This document shows, piece after piece, positions 36,220 through 48,624 of a DNA stretch of 64,000 nucleotides. Numbering within the stretch: position 1 is the first letter of the stretch; the number at the start of each line of letters is the position of its first letter. Origin of the DNA: Moniliella sp. 'wahieum' (Eukaryota; Basidiomycota; Moniliellomycetes; Moniliellales; Moniliellaceae). The notes under the pieces were generated by a model. That model made no database searches. It saw nothing but the letters and a program-made list of their open reading frames with translations, and had not been told where the DNA came from. The DNA lies in the NCBI GenBank assembly GCA_003971905.1, contig RSEE01000048.1:186001-250000 (forward strand), given 5' to 3'. The translations under genes and the position numbers were made by a program.

Positions 36220-39200
36220 ATGCCTCCTGTGGGGGGAGACGACGAGTCGCCGCCGCATCGCACATGCCCGCCATACCAGGAGCGCGTAGCGCCGATGCTT
36301 GAACCCATTGCCCCCCTAGCTCCATTGACCTTATCTCCAACCGCCAGCTTGGACGAGCAACACAATCATACTGACGCCTCTCGGCTGGACGAGCAACACA
36401 CACACGCTGACACCTCTCCGCCGCCTTCCAACAGCCAATACCGCAGTCGCGTTCCACTTGTCACTTCGCCCAGCCCCATACAGTACCATCTTCCCCTGTC
36501 TGCGCAGCACCGTGCGCCAGCATCGGCAGATCTTGTTCCCTCCCCTGCCTTGTCTCGGCTTGCTCCCGATCCAGACTGGGCAGAAGCTGGTCTTTCCAAT
36601 TCTGGTGATAACAATCAACCTCTCGGCGAGTCGATGGCTGCTCTTCGAGCCCCCACACCCCCATCAACGCACGCAGGCCAATCAGCACCTGTGTCACTCA
36701 GTGCGTCGGCTGAAACGTCCAGAGTTACCCTATCGCCCGCCAGCGACTCAACTTGCATCCCTCCATCTCCTACCCTTGCATCGTCTCCCAACCTGTCATC
36801 CCCCAATAGGTCCTCGCCCCCACGCCATCGACGCGAACGATTGCGATCGCGCGATTCCCTCTCGCGTTCGCGCTCCTTGCTCCGCTCGCTCAACATGTCC
36901 CCCGCTGTTGATCCGACGGCCAAATCAAGCCGGCCTCGGATTTTGTCGGAACTTGCTGGGTCGGCCCAATCCAAACGAAATCGCTCCAAATCCCGCTCGT
37001 CCTCGGTGAACAGCCGTACGTCAAGTCATTCGGATGAACCAGGCCGGCGCCTTTCCCTCACCCGCTCGGCCTCGATGCTGGGCGGATCTATACGGGCCCG
37101 CCTGCAAGGCAAGCAATCGGCTTCAGCCACTTCAGTTACCCCCGATGGTGCGATCTTTTGCTTCCCTCTGATCGGTCTGATACACGGGAAGACGAGGGTG
37201 TGCCAAGGCAGCGTCCACTCCGTCAGGGTCCTCAGCCAATTCACCGGGATTCTCGTTCGGGCGTAGTGAAGTTTCCGACAGAAGAGACCGACATTGTCCC
37301 AGGCCTTGAACCGTCGTCGGTGGGATGCCCGTGGTCAGATGATATGGAAAGCAAGGAAAGCCAGTCTGGCGCAGCCGAGCCCCAAAGCAATGGCACTCAT
37401 GAACCGGCGATGGCTACTAGCCCCGAGAGCGAGGGTGTCGCTACACCCGAATCTGTCTCGTCGCCTACTTCTCTTCCTGGACGAAAGGAGAAAACGAGGG
37501 AGTTCAATTCGATCCAGCACCGGGGGCGGTTGAGCCGGAGCGTGCAAACCATGCTCGACATTCACTCGCACCGCAACTCATTGACATCCCTCCCGCCCTT
37601 CTGGGGAGGCTTCCTTTGTCTGTACTCATGCCCATCGTGGTCATCGGGCCGAGATATCACCGTTTGAATCAGCCTTTACCGAGTCGCTCCAGCACCGTGC
37701 CCGTCCCCGTGCCCGTCCGCGTCCCAGCTCCATCATCACAGCCCGGCCTCACTCTCTACATATTCTACACCCCCTCTCGTCCGAGTCGCCCTCCACCGCG
37801 TTCCGCATCGCCGACGACCGTGAGTTTCTGCATGCACTCGAGGATGTTCGACGTCATCACCGCCAGAACCGGCGGGTGAGCTGGGACGTTGGTGGACCCT
37901 CGCCTCCTGCCCTGCCCTGTAAGGTTGGATCAGAACGTAACTCTTTCCCGCTCATGACGAACGTTGCGTCAACGTTTGGACCAGGACAACGGGCTGGGTC
38001 GATCTTTTCCTCCTCCGCCAGTCCTACCGCGATGCACCATACCATTCCGTCACGGTACATGTCTCCCTCCCCCTTGCGCAGCGCGGATGTTGCAAACCGA
38101 GCCAGAAGACCGTCGGTTCTGTTGGATGATCCCTTTTGTGACGATGCTGTCGAAACAAGCGCGATTCGGAGACGGGCTCTGAGCTGGACGGGGAGTGCAT
38201 GCGGCGTAGGCGAAGGTGGGGTAGTGGCGGAGGAGCCGGCCACGGGGCGGAAAGAGGGGGATGTCAAGATGACCCAATCTTTGGCACCAGTCGCCTCACC
38301 TTCCTTGGCCGAACCACTGGATCTGGACAAAGAACCAACTCGAACGTCGCTCGAGTACGAGGCACTGAGCCACGTCCCCTCCCTTTTGTCGGAATACGAG
38401 GCGCAGGGGTACCCATCGTGGCAAGTCAACATGGTGGAATGCGCTTCAGGTCGAGGGGTCGGGTGCGAGGCAATCGAAAACGATGATGACTGGGCCAAGG
38501 AGGTGAAGGCATTGTTCGGTATGTTTTTGCTTTCTACTTTAGCTTTTCTTGGAGATGCTTACCTAGAACTATTTTGTGCCAACTTGGTTCTGTGATCATG
38601 CGAGCAGTCATTCGGGAGCTAATCCAAACGGAGCGAAGCTATGGCCGCCACCTCGAGTGCTTATTGGAGGCAGTGCGACGTGCGGTGCAGCGCGACTCTG
38701 TCCCACCTCCTACCGCCAAGCGCGACTCGAGGCACTTGGAAATTCTCTCTAGCCTTCTTCCCGGCCTGATTGCCTTGAGCCATGAGTTGGTGGATGCGAT
38801 CGAGCGTGCCCCGACGGCGGCCGTGGGAGCGTCGTTTGAAGCAGTGGCGTCCCAGTTGGAAGCAACAATGATCGGTTGGAGCTTTACCGTGGCGGATGTG
38901 ATGGCGCAGCTGCGCACCAGCGAGTTGGGTCCGCGTACCAACAACCGACGTTGTCCCCGTGTAGGCATGGTCGAGGTACCGCCCGACACGTTCTGCCCTT
39001 CGTACCGCGCTGCGCACGGAGTCCTCGTCCTCCGCCGTCACCGCAACAAGGCACACTCCACGACAAGCAGCCCACGCCCCGAATGCACCAACCACGGCGC
39101 AAGGGCAAGGCGCTGACTGCGCTGGACATTGCCATCATGCCCACCCAGCGGTTGCCACGGTACGTTTTGCTGTTGCGCGAGCTAGAAGCGCACACTCCAA

Positions 39201-39295
39201 GCGGGAGCGCCGCATCGTTGGAGCTAGAGGGCGCGTTGCGCATCTGTCGTCGCGTGGCCGACTTGTGCGATGGCGCCTCAGCCGGGTGGGAGTAG
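36220..39295 (+). CDS. RhoGEF (Dbl-homology) protein without a recognisable PH domain
   Basis: Guanine-nucleotide exchange factor for a Rho/Cdc42-type GTPase. It starts at ATG 36220 (MPPVGGDDESPP). The first 750 or so residues are low-complexity Ser/Pro/Arg, including ERLRSRDSLSRSRSLLRSLN and KRNRSKSRSSSVNSR, consistent with heavy phosphorylation. An 89-nt intron (38519-38607) joins the linker to the DH domain. That domain opens VIRELIQTERSYGRHLECLL (conserved region 1) and closes with ALDIAIMPTQRLPRYVLLLR (conserved region 3). The gene stops at 39295, about 40 residues later, with no PH domain. The middle of the DH domain is in a different frame (about 38930-39080). The absent PH domain is either real, as in some DH-only or BAR-linked factors, or due to a downstream frame break. 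Confidence 0.8.
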
Positions 39296-40279
39296 TGCCT
39301 TACAGCACATTACACATTCTCGCTGTACGGCTGGCTAAGTCCCCCCCCCCCTCGTTCTGTCTTGTTTTGGCTTGGTTTTTTCTCTCTCTTTCTTCATTTT
39401 ATAATAGGAAAAGTGTGTGTGAGGGGTGGGGGGGAATGGGGGGCTTCCCTGCCCAACCTCATTGGATCATGATCCCTTTGCTTCTTCATTTTATTTACCA
39501 CGACGGTTTTTTGCCATCATTCTTCCTGTGCCGCATGTTTCTTTGTCGGTGTTTTTTATTGTTATTTCTTCGACGTTCAGTTTGTTGTTATTCTTTGTCT
39601 TGTGTGGTTATCATGTCTTGTGTGGGGTTATGTCTTCGTTTTGGCCTCGGCAATGGTTTGACCTGTGGAGCATTAGTGTATTGATCTCTGTTTGGTGAGT
39701 TTTGATTGACGCGCAGATCTGGTTTGTTGGGTGGCAGTGGCGAGGTGGAGGGATGGGCGGTGTTGCTTTGGGCAGAGGCAGTGCTACAACTGAACAGGCA
39801 GTAGTGCACACCGTCGGTCCGAAAAAAGACGCCACGATATATAAACGCCGCTCAGTACTATATACTCAGTTTTGCACTCCCTGTTTCCCATCAAAAAGGG
39901 CCCGTTTCCGAGTAGATTTTTGTACCTACCCCACATGGACGGACACCCGGGCACCTGATCAAATCATCCAGCACTCCCTCCGTTCACGCGTTTTGTCTTC
40001 AACCCCAGGCTCGAGGGCTGTGGCCTCAGCCTGAGGGTTATACCCAGGGGGGGGCTCTGCAGGCTCGGCGGCTCTCAGCTGAACAAGATGCGGGGCCCCG
40101 CACTGGGCCAGCCACTGCGCTTTCTGGTTACTATTTGGGCCAGTCCCCATTCCGCTCGTTTGCATTCCGCCCTTGTTTCCGCTTGGGGAGCCCAATTGCG
40201 TGGTAGATGGATGAGTGCGGGGTTCTCCTGTTGAGACGTACCACCCACCACCACTACCCCCGCCCATGATCCGCCTACC
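39296..40279 (+). promoter_or_regulatory. Upstream region of the Mig1-like gene, with TATA box
   Basis: About 1 kb between RhoGEF and the zinc-finger gene. It holds a C8-9 tract and CT-rich run (39340-39390), a T-rich stretch (39480-39620) and a TATATAAA box at 39838-39845. A second TATATA lies near 39860. The TATA box is about 435 bases before the start codon, implying a long leader or a leader intron. Confidence 0.45.
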
Positions 40280-41556
40280 ATGAGCGACGAGCAGGACAAC
40301 TTCTCCCGCCTTGCCGCAGCCGCCGCTGCGCTCGCCGGCACTGACAAGCGCCGCGAGCGTCCGTACAAATGCCCACTGTGCCCCCGCGCCTTTTCTCGCT
40401 ACGAGCACCAGCGCCGTCACATCCTTACCCACACGGGCGAAAAGCCCTGGATGTGCGAATTTCTCGGGTGCGGCAAACGCTTCAGCCGTCGCGACGAACT
40501 CGTTCGCCACGCCCGCGTCCACGAGGATGGTAGCCTGACTCGTCGTCGCGTCCGCAAATCCGCTACCACGTCCCCATCTTCTTCCGCCTCCGCCTCCGTG
40601 CCCGGACGCCGAGCTCCCTATCCCGTCTCCATCTCTGTTCCCCACTCGCGGGGACCTTCGAGCTCGCCACCTCCCATGCCATTTGCGGGTACGTCAGCGC
40701 CAACGTCTGCGCTGGGGTCGCCTATTGCGGAAGTCCAGGTTGAGTTGGAAAATGACAGCGAGGAGAGCGAGGACGGGGTGGATCTAGCCGCAGAGGGACT
40801 GAGTGCGGCTGCGCGGCAAGCACCTTATCCCTGCGCATTTTGTACTCGCGCCTTTTTTCGTTTGGAGCACCATCAGCGCCACCTGATCATTCACACGAGC
40901 AGCAAACCCTTCCTTTGTCCCCAAGCGGGCTGCAATAAGCGGTTTCGCCTGTCTGAGGAGCTGAACCGTCACCTCTCCGCTTGCAACTCCCACCCCCAGC
41001 CCATCGTTGCTCCTGGACCGGACTTTGCTCCACCCCAGCCAACGGGGGAAAATGGAAAGAAACGACCTGGTCGCCCTCGCACAGCCTACTATGGCACCTA
41101 CCCTCCCACTCCCGGAGCAGCGCTGGCCCTGTTGGCCGAACAAGAGCTGCAAGCCATGAGGGCCAATCCTTCCTCCGACTTCCACACCCGTCCCGTCACT
41201 TACACCCCCTCTGGGTCCGCTGAGCCAAGCGCCAACCCACATCCCGCCACGTCTACCTCCCCGCTCCTCCGACCCACCAGGACGGCCCGAGCGACGCGGC
41301 TACGAATGTGGTCCCCAGTTTCCCCCTTGCCGCTGCACCCCCGTATGTCCCGAACTTCGCGCCCCCCCTTGGTTCCGCTCCCACCGTCTCTGCTCAGCCT
41401 ACTTTCCCTCACCTCCTCTCACCGACCCAGCAGGTAGAAGCAGCCAAGAGTGGACCCAATGACCCTGAAGTTCCCCCGCCGCCCTCTCCCCCGCCCGCCC
41501 CGATGATTCCCGCAGTCCCCCCTCATTTCGAACAGGCCGAGGCACCGGACGCGTAA
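40280..41556 (+). CDS. Mig1/CreA-like C2H2 zinc-finger repressor with two finger pairs
   Basis: Nuclear DNA-binding protein. The first finger pair (about residues 28-90) reads [20 protein letters not shown] and [20 protein letters not shown], then [11 protein letters not shown]. This is the Mig1/CreA arrangement for GC-box (SYGGRG) binding in glucose repression. An acidic stretch ([17 protein letters not shown]) separates it from a second, similar pair: [20 protein letters not shown] and [20 protein letters not shown]. In the last finger the spacing to the final ligand ends in RHLSAC, i.e. Cys replaces His. A short AT-hook-like KKRPGRPR follows at about residue 256. The frame changes near 41300; the C-terminus then reads Pro-rich and ends FEQAEAPDA at 41556. 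The target is presumed to be GC-box DNA, while duplication of the pair is unusual for Mig1. Confidence 0.85.
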
Positions 41557-42325
41557 TTGGCGGTATTCGCTCCTTTTTTTCTCCCTTCTTTCTCCCTATC
41601 CCACTGGCGCTTACGTTGGTCTATCGTTCCTGTTTGAGCGTAGTGGGTGTGGTAGGAGTAGTTCTCCGGGGAAACAGGTAGTCCCGGTATACATCCTTCA
41701 TACCGTGATCAGTTTGCTCCCCATAGCCCCATCGTTGGGACCGACGAGCGCTACATGAGCATGCGACGGGAGGCAAAAGGAGAAGTCATATTATAGCGGA
41801 CGGGGCCGCGGACTGGACAATGAAACGGGATCAACAATCCGTCCTAGTCAACGTCCCTTCGGGTTCCGATGTTTTCTCGCTTCTGGTTTCCCTGTGCTGC
41901 AGTAAGGCTCTGTGGCGACTGAAGGCTGTTTAATGTTCCCAATATGTGTGCGACGGGGCGTCCCCCTTTCGTACTTGAGCTCGTTGGTGGATGCGAGCGG
42001 AGCTAGGGACAGGGAGTGGCGCTGTAGTGGCCTCTCGGCGTGTAGCAGAAGCGGCTGGGGGTGGCCAGGCTGCGTATGGTGCTTGGGCAGTCGTAACGCG
42101 GGGGACTTGCAGCCACGTGATCCTATCGTGACCCTCAGCTGTGACGCGCTCACGCAACCAACGCGCACGTGACAAGTTACGCGTGCCCAACCAACTGATG
42201 CTCCTCCCCCCCCAAACATCCAGAAACTTTGAAAAGAGGAGAGCGCGTGTTGCGTTGATCTGGGGGCTGTCCACCCGCGCTTGGCCACGCGCACGCGCGA
42301 CGTCTTGCCACCACCCCTATCGCCA
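41557..42325. other. Spacer between Mig1-like gene and DUO1
   Basis: No gene recognised. Immediately before DUO1 lies a GC-rich stretch with CACGCGCACGCGCG (about 42284-42300) and several CACGTGA E-box-like sites (42115-42121, 42165-42171). Confidence 0.4.
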
Positions 42326-43596
42326 ATGCCCCCAGCGCTCTTCACCGACGACCTGAGCTTTGGCGGCAACGTGTCCGGCCTGCTTGATTGCAGCACCGAT
42401 GCTCTGGACGACCTCAAGCCGTCCACCACCCAAGCAGACCCGAGTCGCATCCGTCCTTCACCCGCCAAGGCCCGGCTTTCGCGTGCCGCCAAGTCGCGGC
42501 CCAGCTGGGGACCTCCTCCCACTGATGTGCACCACCAGGGACTGCGTCTACTCGATGGTCTTGCTGAACCCCCTCAATGGCCCTTGAGCGAGGTGCAGGA
42601 CCAAACCAGTGCCGATACTGGTACAGGTTCAAACGCGAGTCAAACCGCGCCAAGCACCAGTGGTTGAATCTAGCACAACGGGATCGAAGGTCCGACTGGG
42701 AGGGATTGAACGCGGTAAGGGGAAACCTAGGTTTTCTCTTTGCCAAGCCAGCGTATGCACCGCTAAGCGCATCCCAAGCGCTACGGCCAGTTCCTCACAG
42801 TCCGCGAGTGCTCCCGTGGCACCAGCACTTTCTCCCTCGTCGGTGACGTGTCCATGCCTCTTGCGTCTAATGGTTTGGAGGCATCGCCCACTGCTGTGCC
42901 TTCATCAGATAGCCAGGGGCCTCTGCCCACGCGGGACGAGTATATCAACGAAATCGGTCAATTGCGGGCCTTGAACAATGTTTTTAGCAACTACGACGCC
43001 ATGCTCCAAGGTACGGCTGACCACATTGATGTGAGTGTAGATTTTTCTTTCTTCGCTTGTGAGTCCACACTTCTGACACTCTATCGTTATTAGGTTGTGG
43101 CTTCGCGAGTGCACGATGAACCAACTTCTGGATATTTACATCGATTTTCTGCGCCGCTCGCAGCAAATCCATACCCTTCTTACCGATCCATCTTGGCAAG
43201 GGATTAGCGAGGAAGGACGCTTACATGACGAAGCAGTTACCGCAGCAGCTCATGCGGCTGCTAAGCGTCAAGCCGAAGCCGAGGCCAAACAACGGGAAGA
43301 GGAGGCACAACGCGTGGCCCAACAAGAAGCTGCTCGCAGACGTACCGAGGCTGCAGCGTCGTCCAACCGTTTGGGCCCGGCGCTCTACTGCCCCTCGAGG
43401 ACGTGGCGGTCGGACTGCCAGTGCTTCAACCTCTGCATCGGGTCGTGCGGCGCCTTTGAGCCGCTCTGCTTCAAGCCGAGGTGCTATGGCGGGCCGATCA
43501 AGCCGAGCGGCGGCGCCCTCACAAGGCGGTGGCCCGCCACACGATCCTCCACGTCGGTCTCAGCCACGTCGGGTGCAAGGGCCGGCAAGAGAGTAA
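42326..43596 (+). CDS. DUO1: DASH/Dam1 complex subunit Duo1
   Basis: Kinetochore-microtubule coupling subunit. It starts at ATG 42326. An N-terminal disordered third precedes the Duo1 core: PTRDEYINEIGQLRALNNVF and DAMLQGTADHID, then a 63-nt intron (43031-43093), VVASRVH, MNQLLDIYIDFLRRSQQIHT and LLTDPSWQGISEEG. A Glu/Ala/Arg-rich helix follows, and then a basic tail in the frame ending RRSQPRRVQGPARE at 43596. Exons sum to 1208 bases, not a multiple of three. One break lies just after the intron (near 43112) and others near 42660 and 43380. The LLD-YI-x2-L and DP-W signature is specific for this family. Confidence 0.88.
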
Positions 43597-44088
43597 GTGG
43601 CATTCCTCGTCCCTCAGTCGCTGGGGGCAGGTATAGCCACACCCAGAGTTCAGGCCAGGGGCGTCGGTAGGCCGATGGGTTGGGGGTCCAATGTCGATAC
43701 AGTGTGATTTATGATGCTGATTCCTATTGACGTGTTGATGGACGAGGCGTTCTTATAGAGCCCAGCGAGCGGCTTGGACGAGCGAGAGAGAGTTGCAGTG
43801 GCGAAAAGCGGGCGGGATTGCGCAAGGGGATGCGTATTGGCGAAGTACAGCCGCTGCGTGTTTGGTCACGTGCCGAGGGATGAACGTTTCAGTGGAACAA
43901 CACAGAGGAGCACGTGATCCCCATGGCTGATGCTGGCGCTGTGCCGCGGTCGCGCGAGTATCTACCTCGTCCTCTGCGCGGTGGGGCGCCACTGGGGCAA
44001 AACACCACCAACCTCCTCGGCAGTCCTTGGCCTTCGTCCCACCACCTCTGCCCCCCTCGCCCTGCTTGTGCGCCAGCCCCCCGTCGCC
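43597..44088. other. Spacer between DUO1 and the next + gene
   Basis: About 490 bases with no gene of its own. It contains CACGTG-like E-box sites near 43868 and 43910. An Arg/Gly-rich open frame on the minus strand across 43753-44670 is antisense to coding sequence and rejected. Confidence 0.4.
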
Positions 44089-47000
44089 ATGGATCCATAC
44101 GCGTCGCTGGCGTCGCCCGCCGTGTCCACCCCGCGCAAGGCAGCGCGCGCGTCCACCGCAGTCGTAGGCGCCACCCCACACCGCGGCGCCAAAGACCGCA
44201 CGAAGCGCACACGCGCCATGCGCTCGCCTCTCGCACCCCTTCCTTCCTGCCCTCCTGCCCTCAGCCCGCCATCTCCTTTCCTCAAGTCCAATAACAAACT
44301 TGCTCCCAGCCCCAACCCCCGTGCGCGCAAGTCCATCCGGCCTGCGTCCGCACGTGGTGAGCGAACCTTCCTGCCACCAACGCTCGCATCTCGGCACCTG
44401 TCTCCCGCCCCAACCAGGGCGAAGCCAAGCCTCAGAGTGATGGTGTATCCCGCCTGCGCAAGGCCAATAGGCACCGGGCCAGCTTGAGAGCTGATGCTTC
44501 ACTTGTTGCTGAAGCCAAGGCTCATGGCTGGGACCGCCCCTGCAGCCGGAGCCTCCAGTCGAGGTGGTTTGGGTCGATCCTCCTTCTGCTGCCGCTGCCC
44601 CTGATTCTTCTACTCGAAAGAATCGAAGGTCCATTGAACGTTCTGCCCTTGCTCCGCGTAAGAGCCACACCGGATTGGTTCAGTCGGCCCCTCGTTCAGG
44701 GCCTCGAAATGACGGCAAGCCTCGTCACCCGCCCACACTATCGCCGCGACCCCTGCTGCGACATTTGCCACCCCCCACCGCTCTCTTCTCCCCTTTATCC
44801 CTGTCCCCTGAGCCCAAGCGATGACCCACTTTTGCTGAAACCGGTCGAACGTCCTGCTCGGGCTGTTCTCCCGGTAGTAAGCCAAACCAGCTTTTCCCGC
44901 ACCAGCTCGGCCGAGACCAATTGGGCCCCGGCTCCTGGCCACGGGATCCTCGCCAGTGAAGGGGAAGACTCGGACGAGGACCCGGACCAGAGCTTTACTA
45001 CCGAGGCATTGAACGACATGCGCAATCGAACGGCCCGTCTCACTTCTTTCCAATCGCCTCCATTGCCCTCTCCTCACCCCCACGCCCCCTGCGAAAGACG
45101 CAACTGTCGAACCAACCTCAGCCCGGCTCCTCTGTTGGGCGTGAGTGACATGGCGCATGATGATGGTGGTACGTGCAGATTTGCTTTGTCTCTTCCACTC
45201 TACCATATCGGTACTGACCTTGCTTTAGATGACGACGGTTGGACCAGCGAGGCTGAAGAACCATGGGGCAATGACGTGCCGCCAATGAACGACGATGATG
45301 CTCTGACTTTGGTTGGGGGCTCGCAACAATCTGCAACGACCCAAGTGGCGCACGATATGGAGAATGACATTCCGCCTATTTCGGGCCAGTCTCTGAAGCA
45401 GCTCGAAAAGTCTGGTATGCCTGCTCTGGCGGCGCCAGGTTTGTGCCCATCCTCGAGCCCATCTATGCCAAGTTCGATACTTTCCAGGACTTCAACCGGT
45501 CATTCTCTCCTTCTCGCTCGGAGTTGGGCGTGGGGCCAGCGCTCGCTCTCCGCTGCTCCTCTGAAAAGGCTGTCAGCCCCCGCCCCTCGGGTCGAGGTGA
45601 AGGGGAAAGGGAAGACGAGAATGAGGTGGATTGGGAAGATGAGCCGGACGAAGAGATATGACGAGAGGATGAAATCATTCTCCTTAATTCCAGTTTCTCT
45701 CGCAGCGTTTCTTACAATCGCTCCGACTCCAGCCTTGGGGAGCTGACGTTATCCAACGAGGTACCACGGATCAAGGTCAGGTGAGCCTCGCATCAATCAG
45801 GAGGACGCTTCTGAATGCGAAGGAATGTCCCCCCCGCATAAAGTGCATGCGACCCCTCTATTCACTGTTTATGATGGTGCACTGGAGCCCCCGGCTGGTC
45901 CCGATGAGGAGGACGACGACCTTGAGCCGAATTTGGAGGACCTCCCACAAGCGGACGCTGCTGTTGTTCAAAGGCACTTTGCCGAGGAAGCAGACCGAGT
46001 CGAGTTGGAAGAACGTGCGTTCCACGACCACACTTTCGGACAGCTGCATACATTGCAAGACGCGGAGGAGGCTCTTGACGAGGCTGAGGTATCAATGGCT
46101 GCTGTATCGATGGCCGTTCAGCCTTCTCTGTCTATCGAAGGCAGCCACGTATTTTCTCAGTGCCCCGCAAGTGAAAACCAATCAGATCACCAAGAAGCTG
46201 ATGCGGATGTCTCAATGGCGTCTTGTACCCGCTCGGTTCAAGACGGCGACTGCTCAGATATCATTGATACCCGCTTGATTGACCAGTCCCTGGCCTCATT
46301 CCCCCCATGGGCTCGTTCGCTACCCAGACTACGGAAGCTGTTGGCAAGCCGTGCGGCCGTGGCTCAGCTGCTGCACCGGCGCCAACTTCCTCAGCTCCTC
46401 CCGCCCCAACACCACCTCCTATGGTCTTACCCGTTGCTCCGCCTGCCGTGTTTAACAAGTCAACAGTGCTTCCTCGAGCCGACCAATCTACGGACACTAG
46501 TTCCATTTCCTTTGGACTTCGCTGATGGCGGCCCGCAGTGTTATTCTGAACAAGTCGACGCCCTCTTGTCCCGCATCGACCGCGCTTCCCTCCTCATTAC
46601 CATCGACCAAGAAGCCCAACTTCGCAATCTGGCATCGCAAGGACTGGAACCTGCTAGAAGCCACTTGATTGACGCACTCGAGGCCAATCCTGCCTGGATT
46701 CACGCGGACACGACTGTTGCTCGGATCGAGGCAGTGGAGCAAACGCGTACAGGACCTGTGGTAGACCAGTTCCTAAAGGACTATGGATGGATCTAACCCA
46801 AATCCCGCAGTGGTCGAAAAAGGACCATGCCGAGCTTTCCATGGCTTTGAGCGCAGCGGACCGCACCAGCGCTCACTTGCCAGAGGGGGTCCCGCGGTGG
46901 AGCGAACGCGCCATTTCTGCTCGTGCGGCCTCGTTGCGTGCCAGCTTCGCCGCGTTGGTCAAGGCTCATGTGCTTCACCCAGGCACGGTCCGCTCTGACT

Positions 47001-48308
47001 TGGCTCGCTACCGTCGCCACTCCTCGGCTGCGGGTCACGAGACTGAGGAGGACAAGTCTCGCTCCTCGCCTTGCACAGTACCCCCACGCGTGCACAGGAT
47101 TCCTATCCGTCACGCCGGCATCCCCTTGCCAACGAGATTACCACTGCCCAGCATGCGACGTGACCCAACCGACTGTTGCGGAGACTGCATTGGTGCCTTC
47201 TCCGCCTCCGCCTCCGCCCCCGCCTTTTGTGCAGGAGCCACACAACAGCGGAATCGACACGGAAAACATGTCTTCTTCTCGCAGTTTGCTTCAGGAATAC
47301 CGTGCTCTGGTTGATGCCAGCGGTATGGTAAAGCGGCCTGCGCCCGAAGGCCCCGTAGGGCAGAGCTTGCTGGACACCTTGGCGTCCTCAAAAGGCTCTA
47401 CCTCAGCTTCCATGATCCAAGCAAACCACCAGTCCCGGCTCCGGTTCCCGTCCCGCACTCTGCCGTTGCGTTGCCGGACGAGAGTTCCTCGACGCTGGGA
47501 AAAATCGACATGGCTTGCGTTGAGTCCCGACCCCGCTTTAACCGCGGCACGTCCATGGTACACCCGACGATCATTTGTATGCTGGGCGACGCTGGTCTGG
47601 CCGAGGCTCGAAGGGTGGCTGCTCAGCTGGCCGAACGACGCAAAGGACAAAGTGCCCAACCCCGGATCCAGAGCAGCCGCCAGCCGACTCGGGCGCTTCC
47701 TGGCTCTGGCTCCCGCCTAGTCAAACCAACTGCCTGTGCGACTGTCCCAATCACGAACCAACGAACCAACCATCGGTCCGTCCCGCCTTGGCGCCTATAC
47801 CCCCGCCTTCTCAAGTTTCTGTGGCCGAGGTGCAAGCGACCCTTGCTACGCACCCTACGGTGCGGAAGCAATGGACGAGTCCATCAAAGGGACGTCCCTC
47901 CGCTGCGGGCTTCCGCGTTGGCTCTCCCCTAGCCCGGCTCTCCGTGCTCGGAACGCCCAGAGCCGGGCTTGGCGCAGCCCCTTGACGGCGCGGAGGGAAG
48001 CACAGGCTGCTGAAGCGCGTCGCCACGCTTCTCGTTGGGCGCAGGAAGACACCAGTGCGTCACGGACGGGGGTGTGGAAGTCGCCACTGACATTGCGCCG
48101 GGAGAAAGCGTTAGCGGCGGCCCCTTTGCCACTACTTGCCGAGCTTTCCTCTGACCTTAGTGCCCGGGCCGTGGCACGCAAGGCGTGGCGCAGTCCGCGG
48201 ACCGCCAAGCGCCACGCCCGCGGGCCAAATGAGACTGCGCCTGCCCCCCGTCTCTCGGCGGCACGGCAGCGTCGGTGGCGGAGCGGACCCAGCGCTTTGC
48301 CAACTTGA
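44089..48308 (+). CDS. Large unrecognised nuclear-type protein
   Basis: I do not recognise the family. ATG 44089 opens MDPYASLASPAVSTPRKAAR, a basic Ser-Pro-Thr leader typical of CDK-regulated chromosome proteins. Acidic disordered regions follow (SEGEDSDEDPDQSFTTEAL, DDDGWTSEAEEPWGNDVPP), then the segment YAKFDTFQDFNRSF. A more ordered part reads DALLSRIDRASLLITIDQEA ... ANPAWIHADTTVARIEAVEQ ... VVDQFLKDYGW, and continues in another frame as MDLTQIPQWSKKDHAELSMA ... RWSERAISARAASLRASF. The C-terminus carries repeated W-x-S-P motifs. A stop at 46796 and an overlapping ATG at 46787 suggest one gene split by a shift, but two genes are possible. At least seven frame changes are needed. It lies next to DUO1 in the same orientation. 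Confidence 0.45.
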
Positions 48309-48624
48309 GCCAAGAATAATCTCCATGATCCCGATGATCGATCTCAACGATCTCAAAGATCTTTCTTACTCGCACCCCCAACCGTTCATCCCTTTCTAAC
48401 GCACGCCGCGTTACCGTCCGTGGTTGTTCAGCTTCTGCCGTGTGCTTTCGTTCTTTCCTCTTTTTACCCTGTTTATGTTGATGGCCCTTGCGCCGTATGC
48501 CCTACGGGCGAATTATTTCGGAGTGCTTTCCTGGTGCTATACGTCGGGCTCGGAATCTGGAGCCGATTGGTAGAGTAAAATAGTAGTAAAACAGTACGAG
48601 TAGCCCATTGCTGGGATCGCATGG
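48309..48624. other. Short convergent spacer
   Basis: 316 bases between the convergent ends of the unrecognised + gene and GSH2. A GATGATCGATCTCAACGATC word run lies at 48331-48350. Confidence 0.45.

Noticed and set aside
43753-44670. 305-residue minus-strand open frame
   Set aside because: Antisense to the basic leader of the + gene starting at 44089; Gly/Arg/Trp-rich composition artefact.
46787-48308. A separate gene starting at ATG 46787
   Set aside because: Its start overlaps the stop of the preceding frame by a few bases and no spacer or promoter exists, so a frame break within one gene is preferred, though not proven.
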